64,000 bases of DNA, from the NCBI GenBank assembly GCA_934481345.1, contig CAKSPF010000010.1:1-64000 (forward strand), written 5' to 3'. Each line of letters opens with the position of its first letter. Within the stretch, counting starts at the first letter, position 1. The notes below the pieces were generated by a model. The model saw only the letters and a list, made by a program, of their open reading frames with translations. It did not search any database and was not told the DNA's origin. The position numbers and the translations under genes were made by a program. This stretch comes from an uncultured Clostridia bacterium (lineage in GTDB: Bacteria > Bacillota > Clostridia > UMGS1810). Positions 36,848-45,377 of this stretch are shown here, piece after piece.

Positions 36848-38800
36848 TTATAAATCTTCTGTTTCCTTAATCCAGCACGCAAACGAAGCGTCACTCGGCA
36901 TACGCCAGTCGCCGCGCGGCGACAGACATGCGCTGCCGACCTTTACTCCGTCGGGCAGGCAGCTTCTTTTAAACTGCTGAGTAAAAAATCTTCTGTAAAA
37001 ATTCTTCAGCCATTTGAGTATCTCGTCTTTGCCGTAATCGTCTTTAAATGCCGTGCATGCGAGATAATATATCTTTTTCGGCTCAAAACCGTATCTGAGA
37101 ATATTATACAGGTAAAAATCGTGAAGCTCATACGGACCGACTATGCTCTCGGTTTTTTGTATAATCTTTCCGTTTTCGTCCGGCGGAATAAGCTCCGGGC
37201 TTATGGGAGTTGCGGCAATATCCTCGAGTACCTTTGTGCAGTCGGGGAAAATACTGTACTCGCATATGCTCTCTATCATCCATTTTACAAGCGTTTTCGG
37301 AATACTTGCATTTACGCCGTACATGCTCATGTGGTCTGCATTATAGGTGCACCAGCCGAGCGCAAGCTCGCTTAAATCACCCGTACCGACAACAAGGCCT
37401 CCGTTTTTTCCCGCAAAATCCATCAGAACCTGTGTGCGTTCTCTCGCCTGAACGTTTTCATACGTTACGTCATGCTCATCGGGATTTTGATTTATATCTT
37501 CAAAATGCTTCATACATGCGGATTTGATGTTTATCTCCTCACAGCTTATGCCCAAAAGCTTCATAAGCTTCAGAGAATTGTCATGAGTTCTGTCGGAGGT
37601 TCCGAAACACGGCATGGTTATGCCAAAGACATCTTTTGCATCTCTGCCGAGCTCTTTTGCCGCCTTGACGCTGACCAAAAGCGCAAGAGTGGAGTCCAGA
37701 CCTCCCGAAACGCCGACTACAGGCTTTAATCCCGTGACGCCGAGTCTTTTTTTGAGCCCTGCAACCTGCATTTCAAATATCTGCATACACCTGTCGGCTC
37801 TGTCCTTCTTAACCGCAGGCACAAACGGATGCTTTGAAATTTTCGCAAATTCCGCATTTCCTTTAAGCTCTCCGCACGGAATATAAACGCGCCTTATACT
37901 CTGCATGCTGCCGTAAAGCGTTGCACTGTCCCTGAACGTCGTTATCTTCTTTCTGTCTGCCTTTGCCTTTCCGACGTCCAGATCGGCAGTCAGTATATAA
38001 TCCGAATCAACGCCCCTTGAGTTTTCCAGTACAACCGTTCCGTTTTCGGCAAAAAGCGAGTGTCCCGAAAATACAAGGTCGGTCGTTGATTCCGCACAGC
38101 CTGCCGACGTATACACATAGCAGCTCAGAGTGCGTGCGGACTGCTGGCAGACAAGGTCGCTGCGGTATTTTCTCTTTGCAATCGTTTCGTTGCTTGCGGA
38201 AATATTTATCAAAACCTCCGCTCCGCCGAAAGCCAAAAATGTGCTCGGAGGTATCGGTGCCCACAAATCCTCGCATATTTCAACGCCGAATTTAATCCTG
38301 CCGCCCATATCAAACACTATGTCCCTGCCTACGGGAATACTGTACGGATTGTTTTCATCAATTCCGATTTCAAAAGATGAAATTTCACTTCTCTGCAAAT
38401 CAGCCGATGACGCAAACCATCTTTTCTCATAAAATTCATTATATGACGGAATGAATGTCTTTGGCACTATACCGCATATTCTTCCCTTATAAATAACCGC
38501 GGCGCAGTTGTATATAAGACCGTCAATTTCAAGCGGCAGACCGATCGTGACAACGCACGAAAGCTTTTTGCTTTCATCGGTGATTTTTCCGAGAGATTTA
38601 ACAGCGCCGTTTGTAAGTGCACTCTGAAAGAAAAGGTCGGCACAGGTATATCCCGTAACGCAAAGCTCAGGAAAAACAACTATATCTGCCCTGCTCCCGT
38701 CCGCTCTTTCCATAAAAGATATTATATTTTGAGTATTCTTATCGGTATCGGCAACCGCAACCTCAGGCACAGCGCTTGTAACCCTCAGAAAATCATACAT
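36848..38800 (-). CDS. nadE: Glutamine-dependent NAD+ synthetase
   Basis: 650 residues from the ATG at 38800, spaced six bases from GGAGTG. The N-terminal nitrilase-like amidase domain (1-280) has its Glu-Lys-Cys triad in VVFPELCVTGYTC, VPKTFIPSYNEFYEKRW and FGVEICEDLWAP. The synthetase domain has the PP-loop VVGVSGGLDSTLAL and GTGDLSELALGWCTY. It converts deamido-NAD to NAD using glutamine and ATP. Apparently monocistronic. Confidence 0.95.
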   Translation of the reverse strand: MYDFLRVTSAVPEVAVADTDKNTQNIISFMERADGSRADIVVFPELCVTGYTCADLFFQSALTNGAVKSLGKITDESKKLSCVVTIGLPLEIDGLIYNCAAVIYKGRICGIVPKTFIPSYNEFYEKRWFASSADLQRSEISSFEIGIDENNPYSIPVGRDIVFDMGGRIKFGVEICEDLWAPIPPSTFLAFGGAEVLINISASNETIAKRKYRSDLVCQQSARTLSCYVYTSAGCAESTTDLVFSGHSLFAENGTVVLENSRGVDSDYILTADLDVGKAKADRKKITTFRDSATLYGSMQSIRRVYIPCGELKGNAEFAKISKHPFVPAVKKDRADRCMQIFEMQVAGLKKRLGVTGLKPVVGVSGGLDSTLALLVSVKAAKELGRDAKDVFGITMPCFGTSDRTHDNSLKLMKLLGISCEEINIKSACMKHFEDINQNPDEHDVTYENVQARERTQVLMDFAGKNGGLVVGTGDLSELALGWCTYNADHMSMYGVNASIPKTLVKWMIESICEYSIFPDCTKVLEDIAATPISPELIPPDENGKIIQKTESIVGPYELHDFYLYNILRYGFEPKKIYYLACTAFKDDYGKDEILKWLKNFYRRFFTQQFKRSCLPDGVKVGSACLSPRGDWRMPSDASFACWIKETEDL

Positions 38801-38870
38801 TAAATTCACTCCGAATCATTTCACATGTTTTTTTAATATTTTCCGCATTATTGCAGACAATATACACATG

Positions 38871-39908
38871 TCATTCATTTATTTCAAACTTATATACGGT
38901 AGTATAATCATACTTATCTCCGCACCTTAACACAGGCGACGGGAAAAAGCTGAATGACGTACTGTTCGGGAAGAACTGAGTTTCAAGGCACACCGCGTCA
39001 TACGGAGAATATACTGCGCCGTCCTTGCACTTCCTGCCCTCTTCTATAAAATTGCCCGTGTAAAGCTGCACTCCGGGTTTGTCGGTATAGGTTGTCATTT
39101 TTATACCGGTTTTGTCACCCACAAGCACTGCCGCCTCACGCATACCGCAGCCGTCAAGTACATAGTTATGGTCATAACCTTTTGCCGACGTCAACGGTTC
39201 AAAATCAGCGTTTATATCCCTGCCGACTTCCTTGAAATCTCTGAAATCAAGAGGTGTATCGCCGACAGACAGTATTTCGCCCGTGGGAGAGCCTGTTTCG
39301 TCAGCCGGTGTATAAAAGCTTGAATTTATCTTCAAAATATGTTTGAGTGCACTTCCGGAATTATGACCGTTCAGATTAAAATAGCTGTGATTTGTAAAAT
39401 TAATCACCGTATCCTTGTCCGAAACCGCCTCATAGTGAATTTCAAGGGCATTTTCGTCAGTAAGGGTATATGTTACCTTACAGTCAAGATTTCCCGGAAA
39501 TCCTTCTTCGCCGTCTGCGCTCAGATATGTAAACTCAACGCTTGAGCCGTTTTCATCGGGGCATGAGCCCTCCCAAACGCGCTTTGAAAAACCTGTTTTT
39601 CCGCCGTGAAGCGTGTTGCCGTTGCTGTTTGCCGCAAGCTTGTAAACCTTGCCGTTAAGTGTAAACTGTGCCTTGCCTATTCTGTTCGCAAAACGTCCTA
39701 TGGCAGCTCCGAATGAACCTTCGTTGTTCTCATATTCCGCAAGTGTGTCGCGGCCGAGCACAACATCCGTACCGTTTATGCACAGCTTCTTTATGATGCA
39801 TCCCAGGCTTATAAACTCCGCACTGAGACCTTTTTTATTATCTGCCTTGTACAAATAAACTTCCTGTCCGTCCTTTGTTACGCCGAAAAGCTCTTTGTTA
39901 ACGCTCAA
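38871..39908 (-). CDS. galM: Aldose 1-epimerase (galactose mutarotase)
   Basis: 345 residues from a TTG at 39908 behind GGAGG; longer in-frame starts lack a site. Family motifs: RFANRIGKAQFTLNGK, TNHSYFNLNGH with a catalytic histidine, DHNYVLDG, and the catalytic glutamate in VCLETQFFPNS. It interconverts alpha and beta forms of sugars such as galactose or glucose in the cytoplasm. No other Leloir genes are adjacent. Confidence 0.93.
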   Translation of the reverse strand: MSVNKELFGVTKDGQEVYLYKADNKKGLSAEFISLGCIIKKLCINGTDVVLGRDTLAEYENNEGSFGAAIGRFANRIGKAQFTLNGKVYKLAANSNGNTLHGGKTGFSKRVWEGSCPDENGSSVEFTYLSADGEEGFPGNLDCKVTYTLTDENALEIHYEAVSDKDTVINFTNHSYFNLNGHNSGSALKHILKINSSFYTPADETGSPTGEILSVGDTPLDFRDFKEVGRDINADFEPLTSAKGYDHNYVLDGCGMREAAVLVGDKTGIKMTTYTDKPGVQLYTGNFIEEGRKCKDGAVYSPYDAVCLETQFFPNSTSFSFFPSPVLRCGDKYDYTTVYKFEINE

Positions 39909-40031
39909 ATCTATCCCTCCGATTGATAATGTTATACACAGGTATTTTAACATAATATTCCGTTTAAGTCAATCGCTGTATGGATTATAAAATCAAAATT
40001 TGTTTGATTTTGCAAAAAGTTTTTTATTCTA

Positions 40032-40060
40032 TTGACGGATTGGAAATTTTTATATAAAAT
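40032..40060 (+). promoter_or_regulatory. Promoter for hppA
   Basis: TTGACG (40032-40037), 17-bp spacer, TAAAAT (40055-40060), about 33 bp before the start codon. Confidence 0.8.
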
Positions 40061-40093
40061 AGAAATAACAAATTTAATATGAGGAGTGTTATT

Positions 40094-42172
40094 ATGAAAA
40101 ATTTTGCACCATTTTTAGCACTTGCTGCGGCAGTAATTGCCCTATGTTATGCAGCCGTACAGTTTTTTTCGGTTAAAAGCAAGCCTGAAGGCACCGAAAA
40201 AATGCAGGTCATCAGCTCAAAAATCAGAAAAGGCGCAATGGCATACCTTAAAAGGCAGTATAAGACTGTCGGTATCTTCTTTGCGGTTATGTTCGTTATA
40301 CTAATTATTCTTTCATCCATGGATTATCTGTCACCTTTCGTACCTTTTGCTTTCCTCACGGGAGGATTTTTCTCGGGACTTTCCGGCTTTGTCGGAATGA
40401 AAATCGCAACCTATGCCAACACCAGAACCGCAAACGGCGCGCGCGAAGGACTCAATAAAGGTCTTAAAATTGCCTTTGCCTCCGGCTCGGTTATGGGACT
40501 TACCGTTGTAGGTCTCGGACTTCTGGACATAAGCGTATGGTTTATTCTCTTAAAATATGTATTTAAGCTTGCAAATGAATCTGAAATTACCACAACCATG
40601 CTTACCTTCGGTATGGGCGCAAGCTCAATGGCGCTTTTTGCAAGAGTCGGCGGCGGTATATTTACAAAAGCGGCTGACGTAGGCGCAGACCTTGTGGGCA
40701 AGGTAGAAGCAGGAATACCTGAGGACGATCCGCGCAACCCTGCCTGCATTGCAGACAACGTAGGCGATAATGTAGGCGATGTTGCAGGTATGGGAGCGGA
40801 TTTATACGAATCATATGTAGGCTCTGTCATATCATGTTCGGCGCTTGCCGCAGCGGCGGGTCTGAAATTCGGCGGAGTTGTAACGCCGATGCTCATAGCC
40901 GCACTGGGAATTATAGCTTCCATAATAGGCACGTTTTTCGTAAGCACCAAAGAGGGTGCAACTCAGCTTCAGCTTCTGGGTTCTCTTCGCCGCGGAACAT
41001 ATGTAAGCGCAGTTTTGTCTGCTATAGGTTCGGCAGCTGTAATATTCCTTATGCTTCCGGACAATAAAGGCGTTCTTGCGGCTGTTATTTCCGGTCTTGT
41101 CGCAGGTGTGCTCATAGGCTACTTTACGGAATACTACACATCGGATTCATACAACCCTACCAAAAAGCTTGCAAGATCGTCTGAAACAGGCAGCGCGACA
41201 ATCATCATAGACGGAATTGCACTCGGTATGCTTTCTACGGCAATCCCGGTTGTAATAATTGCGGCTTCCGTATTAATCAGCTACTTTGCTTCCGGCGGAG
41301 CAAACAACTTTGCAATGGGACTTTACGGAATAGGTATATCGGCTGTAGGTATGCTCTCAACCCTCGGAATTACTCTTGCGACAGACGCTTACGGCCCTGT
41401 TGCCGACAATGCCGGCGGAATAGCCGAAATGGCCGGACTTGAACCAGAGGTAAGAAACAGAACCGACGCTCTCGACTCGCTCGGAAACACTACCGCGGCT
41501 ACAGGAAAGGGCTTTGCAATCGGTTCCGCGGCGCTCACGGCGCTTGCGCTTATCGTTTCATACACAGACAAAGTAAATGCAATAAATCCGAAAGTATTAA
41601 ATCTTGAAATCACAAACACTCCCGTTCTCATAGGTTTGTTTATAGGTGCAATGCTGCCGTTTTTGTTCTCGGCATTTACAATGCAGGCAGTCGGCAGAGC
41701 CGCACAGAAAATAGTCGTTGAAGTACGGCGCCAGTTCAGGCAGATTAAAGGTCTGATGGAGGGCAAGGCAGAGGCGGATTACGAAACCTGCATAGACATA
41801 TGCACACGCTCGTCGCTCAAAGAAATGATACTTCCTGCGGCAATCGGCATAATATCCCCGATTATAGTAGGTCTGATACTCGGACCGAACGGCGTGGTGG
41901 GAATGCTCGCAGGCGCTCTCGTTTCGGGATTTGTACTGGCAATAATGATGGCAAACTCGGGCGGAAGCTGGGATAATGCAAAAAAATACATTGAAGCCGG
42001 AAACTTCGGCGGAAAAGGCTCCGACAATCACAAGGCGGCAGTCGTAGGCGACACTGTGGGAGATCCGTTCAAGGATACATCCGGTCCGTCCGTAAATATA
42101 TTAATCAAGCTTTTAAGTATGGTATCAATCGTTTTTGCAGCAATAATAGTAAACTTCCACTTGTTGGGATAA
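40094..42172 (+). CDS. hppA: Membrane-bound cation-pumping pyrophosphatase
   Basis: 692 residues from the ATG at 40094 behind GAGGAGTG, with about 16 membrane helices. The pyrophosphate-binding signature is intact: DVGADLVGKVEAGIPEDDPRNPACIADNVGDNVGD. GNTTAATGKG carries alanine where potassium-independent forms have lysine, so this is the potassium-dependent type. It uses pyrophosphate to pump H+ or Na+ across the membrane; which ion cannot be told by eye. Last core gene before the accessory region. Confidence 0.95.
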   Translation: MKNFAPFLALAAAVIALCYAAVQFFSVKSKPEGTEKMQVISSKIRKGAMAYLKRQYKTVGIFFAVMFVILIILSSMDYLSPFVPFAFLTGGFFSGLSGFVGMKIATYANTRTANGAREGLNKGLKIAFASGSVMGLTVVGLGLLDISVWFILLKYVFKLANESEITTTMLTFGMGASSMALFARVGGGIFTKAADVGADLVGKVEAGIPEDDPRNPACIADNVGDNVGDVAGMGADLYESYVGSVISCSALAAAAGLKFGGVVTPMLIAALGIIASIIGTFFVSTKEGATQLQLLGSLRRGTYVSAVLSAIGSAAVIFLMLPDNKGVLAAVISGLVAGVLIGYFTEYYTSDSYNPTKKLARSSETGSATIIIDGIALGMLSTAIPVVIIAASVLISYFASGGANNFAMGLYGIGISAVGMLSTLGITLATDAYGPVADNAGGIAEMAGLEPEVRNRTDALDSLGNTTAATGKGFAIGSAALTALALIVSYTDKVNAINPKVLNLEITNTPVLIGLFIGAMLPFLFSAFTMQAVGRAAQKIVVEVRRQFRQIKGLMEGKAEADYETCIDICTRSSLKEMILPAAIGIISPIIVGLILGPNGVVGMLAGALVSGFVLAIMMANSGGSWDNAKKYIEAGNFGGKGSDNHKAAVVGDTVGDPFKDTSGPSVNILIKLLSMVSIVFAAIIVNFHLLG

Positions 42173-42187
42173 TTCCGTTTTCATTTG

Positions 42188-42216
42188 AAATCCCTGTCCT
42201 GAAGGACAGGGATTTT
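42188..42216 (+). terminator. Terminator of hppA
   Basis: AAATCCCTGTCC pairs with GGACAGGGATTT around TGAA, followed by a T-run. Confidence 0.9.
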
Positions 42217-42226
42217 TTGTATAAAA

Positions 42227-42265
42227 CAAAATTCTCCTGCCGTTTGTCTACCGGCAGGAGAATTT
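42227..42265 (-). terminator. Terminator of a truncated minus-strand gene
   Basis: AAATTCTCCTGCCG and CGGCAGGAGAATTT pair around a loop of about 9 nt. The hairpin sits right behind the stop codon of the gene tail at 42268, so it was that gene's terminator. Confidence 0.8.
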
Positions 42266-42267
42266 CC

Positions 42268-42357
42268 TTATTTTTCTTCCTTTATGCCCATGTAAAATGT
42301 ATTTTTTTCGTTTAATTTATCCGTCAGCATATCAAGCGCTTCACCGAAATTAGTAAT
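42268..42357 (-). pseudogene. Truncated 3' gene tail at the island edge
   Basis: The minus strand encodes FGEALDMLTDKLNEKNTF and YMGIKEEK, then TAA and a terminator. Upstream the frame is lost at once (stop at 42358-42360), and no start or ribosome site exists. The tail uses codons like the core genes. It marks where core sequence ends and accessory DNA begins. Family not recognised. Confidence 0.65.
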
Positions 42358-42772
42358 TTAAGGAAAGTCCGGGAGACGGCATAAAATCTGAGGTTTTTAG
42401 AGTTTGAGTTAATGGTGGTTTTATGGAGATTATATTTCATAAATCAAGTCACAAATCACTTTTTTCAAGATTGATTGATGAAATTAGTAAGTATAGAGTG
42501 CAAGTCTTTTACTGTGTTTTCAGCAAGCGACTTGTTTTCGGAATACATTTTTTACATAATTGTAAGCCTTTTGATAATTAACAACTTTAATTTTTTTGGC
42601 ATCTATTCTTTTATAGTCAATCGCTACATCTCCTGATAAGTATAGTGTGAGTGTATCACATAATTAACAATAACTCAATAGTTTACAGAAAATATTTTTT
42701 ATATCTGCGTATTATTGGAAATTAGCACTGTTTTATAGTTGCGTATTGTTAGGTTTTGGCGAATATTTATAC
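42358..42772. other. AT-rich non-coding stretch at the start of the island
   Basis: No gene is supported. A 52-codon plus frame (42423-42581) lacks a convincing ribosome site. On the minus strand a start-less fragment (YLSGDVAIDYKRIDAKKIK..., roughly 42520-42660) reads like decayed coding DNA. The string GAAATTAGTAA at the truncation point (42346) recurs near 42479. Confidence 0.4.
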
Positions 42773-42801
42773 TTGCGTTTTGTTATAATATATGATACAA
42801 T
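42773..42801 (+). promoter_or_regulatory. Promoter for the DUF4143 ATPase gene
   Basis: TTGCGT (42773-42778), 17-bp spacer, TACAAT (42796-42801), 22 bp before the start codon. Confidence 0.7.
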
Positions 42802-42823
42802 ATCTGTGAAAGCGAGGGATATT

Positions 42824-44182
42824 ATGATTTTAAAACGAAAAGCATATGAGCAGCTGTTATCCTGGAAAAACGAGTGCAACGGTTCCCGTGCAATATTGGT
42901 GGAGGGCGCAAGACGCATCGGAAAATCTACTATTGTTGAGGAATTTGCCAAAAACGAATATAAATCATATATTCTGATAGATTTTGCGAATGTGTCCGGT
43001 ACCGTGATTGACGCCTTTGAAAATCATAAAAACAACCTTGACGAATTATTTATGCTTCTTTCCCTGGAATATGGCGTTAAGCTGTTTAAAAGAGAGTCTG
43101 CAATAATATTTGATGAGGTGCAGCTGTATCCAACGGCGAGACAACTGATTAAATATCTGGTTGCGGACGGCAGATATGATTACATTGAAACGGGTTCTTT
43201 AATTTCAATTAAAGAAAATGTTCAGAATATTCTCATTCCTTCCGAAGAAAGAAAACTAAAAATGTATCCGTTGGATTTTGAGGAGTTCTGCTGGTGTTTT
43301 GGCGAGGAAATTCTGATTGAATATATTAAAAAATGTTTTGAGGAAAGAAAGCCCTTGGAAGAGGGATTTCACAGCAGAGCTATGTTTTTATTTAAGCAAT
43401 ATATGCTTGTCGGCGGAATGCCCAAAAGCGTTATTGCCTTTATAGAAGGGGCGAGGGATTTTGACAGTGCGGATAGAGAAAAGAGAGATATTTTAAACTT
43501 ATACCGTGATGATATTTTGAAAATAAATACTCGTTACCGCTCAAAAGTATTGTCTGTTTTTGAGCAAATTCCCGGATTTTTGTCCAGACACGAGAAAAGG
43601 GTTATATTAAGCAAAATTGCCGAAGGCTCAACTATTGACCAATATGCCGATACCTTCTTTTGGCTCGGCAACTCTATGATTTGCAATGAATGTTTCTTAA
43701 CAAGAGACCCAAACGTTGGACTGGCTCTGAACGAAGACAGAAGCTACATTAAATGTTATATGGGAGACACGGGTCTGCTTGTCAGCCACGCATTTGATGA
43801 AAATTCTCTGGCGGACTCTGAACTATACAGGCAAATTCTTAATGATAAGCTGTCGCTTAACGAAGGAATGCTCTATGAAAATGCTATTGCTCAAATGCTT
43901 ACCTGCAACGGACATAAGCTGTATTTCTATACACATTACAACGAGGAAAAGCGCAGAAATGACATAGAGATAGATTTTATCATTTCCAATAACAGCAAAT
44001 TGAAGTATAAGATTTATCCTATTGAAGTAAAGTCTACAAAAAGGTATTCCGTAGCTTCACTTGAACGCTTTAAAGAAAAATACGGTTCAAGAATCGGGGA
44101 ATGTTATGTGATTCACCCCAAAAATTTAAGTGTTAAAGACGGCATAATTTATTTGCCGGCATATATGACTATGTGTTTGTAA
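42824..44182 (+). CDS. ATPase of the AAA_14 / DUF4143 family
   Basis: 452 residues from the ATG at 42824 behind GCGAGGG. The N-terminal AAA_14 domain has Walker A GARRIGKST (28-36) and Walker B AIIFDEVQ. The C-terminal DUF4143 domain includes GMLYENAIAQMLTCNGHKLYFY and a nuclease-like core (DIEIDFII, IYPIEVKS), whose D-E-x-K arrangement resembles the PD-(D/E)xK fold. Genes of this type are frequent and mobile in gut anaerobes; their biological role is unknown. Monocistronic with its own promoter and terminator. Confidence 0.88.
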   Translation: MILKRKAYEQLLSWKNECNGSRAILVEGARRIGKSTIVEEFAKNEYKSYILIDFANVSGTVIDAFENHKNNLDELFMLLSLEYGVKLFKRESAIIFDEVQLYPTARQLIKYLVADGRYDYIETGSLISIKENVQNILIPSEERKLKMYPLDFEEFCWCFGEEILIEYIKKCFEERKPLEEGFHSRAMFLFKQYMLVGGMPKSVIAFIEGARDFDSADREKRDILNLYRDDILKINTRYRSKVLSVFEQIPGFLSRHEKRVILSKIAEGSTIDQYADTFFWLGNSMICNECFLTRDPNVGLALNEDRSYIKCYMGDTGLLVSHAFDENSLADSELYRQILNDKLSLNEGMLYENAIAQMLTCNGHKLYFYTHYNEEKRRNDIEIDFIISNNSKLKYKIYPIEVKSTKRYSVASLERFKEKYGSRIGECYVIHPKNLSVKDGIIYLPAYMTMCL

Positions 44183-44200
44183 GTCAAAATGGAAAATATT

Positions 44201-44234
44201 AAGTCATCGCCCAACGGACGATGACTTTGTCGTT
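44201..44234. terminator. Terminator between DUF4143 gene and protease gene
   Basis: AAGTCATCG pairs with CGATGACTT around a 9-nt loop between convergent genes; a T-rich tail follows on the plus strand. Confidence 0.75.
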
Positions 44235-44877
44235 ATTTTATATTAATCACAAATTTGTTATTAAATTCAAAGAGCCTCTGTGCATCTACGTATGTGCAGA
44301 GGTTGTCTGTCGGATTTTTACCGCTGCATACTGCACTTGTCAAAATTCCTACAAGCTTTGGAACGGAATTGTTCAAAAGTATCGGCGAACCGCTCAGCCC
44401 GTTATTTGCCGACATATCGACGTAGCCGATTTTGTTTTCGTAATTGTCTTTGGGCGGGGTTGAAAGGTGCCCTTTGAAAAATAACGGGTACCTGTTGTGG
44501 GTATTGTATAATCCGAGCGAATAACCTACCGTGACAACCTCGCTGAGTACGGGGATTGATTGTTTTTCTCTTTCGGATATAATGTTTTCTTTTGATATGC
44601 TTGTATAAAACAGCTTTTTGCCATATATCCTTTTAAATTCTTCCTCAATATCGGAGAGCTTGCAGTACGCAAGGTCGCAGCCGTCAGATGTAATCCAGTC
44701 TGCGTTCATTATGAGAGGCAGCGTCAGTATTTCTCCTTCCGAGTTGCTGTGCAGTGTAAAGCGTGTTAAAGGTGTTTTTTCCGCAAAGTGCCCTGCTGTT
44801 ACAATAGCAGGTTCCTGCTTGCCGTCTATATCAACGACGGTATAAAAACCCGTGGCTATATTAGATGACGCCGACAA
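44233..44877 (-). pseudogene. Trypsin-like serine protease, 5' end replaced or lost
   Basis: 214 codons. The catalytic triad is readable: H30 in VTAGHFAE, D68 in DGCDLAYCKL and S162 in NNGLSGSPIL, aligning with the GDSGGP box of chymotrypsin-fold proteases. No signal peptide is seen. No ribosome site precedes the first codons, and the frame begins inside a different, opposite-strand gene fragment that starts at 44852. The junction near 44855-44880 has therefore probably cut off the true N-terminus, though the protease core itself looks nearly whole. Cytoplasmic trypsin-like proteases in islands sometimes serve as effectors; here that is only a possibility. Confidence 0.7.
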
Positions 44878-45289
44878 CGTCTATCTTGTAAAGGGTGACA
44901 GTCCGCTGTCAATTTTATATTTTCCAAAATTTAAAATATATGTTTATGCCTCAACAGATGAGATACTGTTCAAGGCACTTGTGGATTCACCTCTTTTTAA
45001 AGCAGTCAAAAACCGTGAGTTTACGGAGATTGAAATATCAGAGGGTGAAATGCTCAAAATTCGCCATGACGGAAAAATTGAAAGAGCAAAATTTGAATAC
45101 CGGGATTATGTGGGAGCAAACTGGTGGGACTACGGATATTTAAGCAACGAGGAATACATAAATGACCTTAAAACAGTCGCAGCGTTTGAAGGGTATTCAC
45201 CGAAACTGATAGACGATTTGCTCAGCCACGGCTTCACCCCCGAAGAAATAGAGGACTACATATATTGCCGGTATGGTGGGGAGGTGTAG
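44852..45289 (+). pseudogene. C-terminal fragment of a class II glutamine amidotransferase-like protein
   Basis: About 145 codons. The text from NVYLVKGDSPLSILYF through YVYASTDEILFKALVD matches the middle and end of small Ntn-type glutamine amidotransferases. The N-terminal part with the catalytic cysteine is missing. The end (YSPKLIDDLLSHGFTPEEIEDYIY) is intact. No ribosome site is present at the first codons. It is cut at the same point as the opposite-strand protease gene. Confidence 0.7.
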
Positions 45290-45291
45290 AC

Positions 45292-45366
45292 GTGCGTTAT
45301 TTAAAGATGCTTGTAACTGCGCTTATCGAAGTGCTTGTGGAGATTTACAATAACCGCAAAAGCTGA
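45292..45366 (+). CDS. 24-residue hydrophobic peptide
   Basis: GTG start at 45292 is seven bases from GGGGAGG, and the stop is at 45364. The peptide is basic at both ends with a leucine/valine-rich core (MLVTALIEVLVEIY). It starts three bases after the amidotransferase fragment's stop, so it may be its conserved downstream partner. Function unknown; a membrane-active or structural peptide is conceivable. Confidence 0.45.
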   Translation: MRYLKMLVTALIEVLVEIYNNRKS

Positions 45367-45377
45367 GATGCAGAACC

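Noticed and set aside
42423..42581. 52-codon frame at the start of the island
   Set aside because: No convincing ribosome site, no family resemblance, and it lies in DNA that looks decayed.
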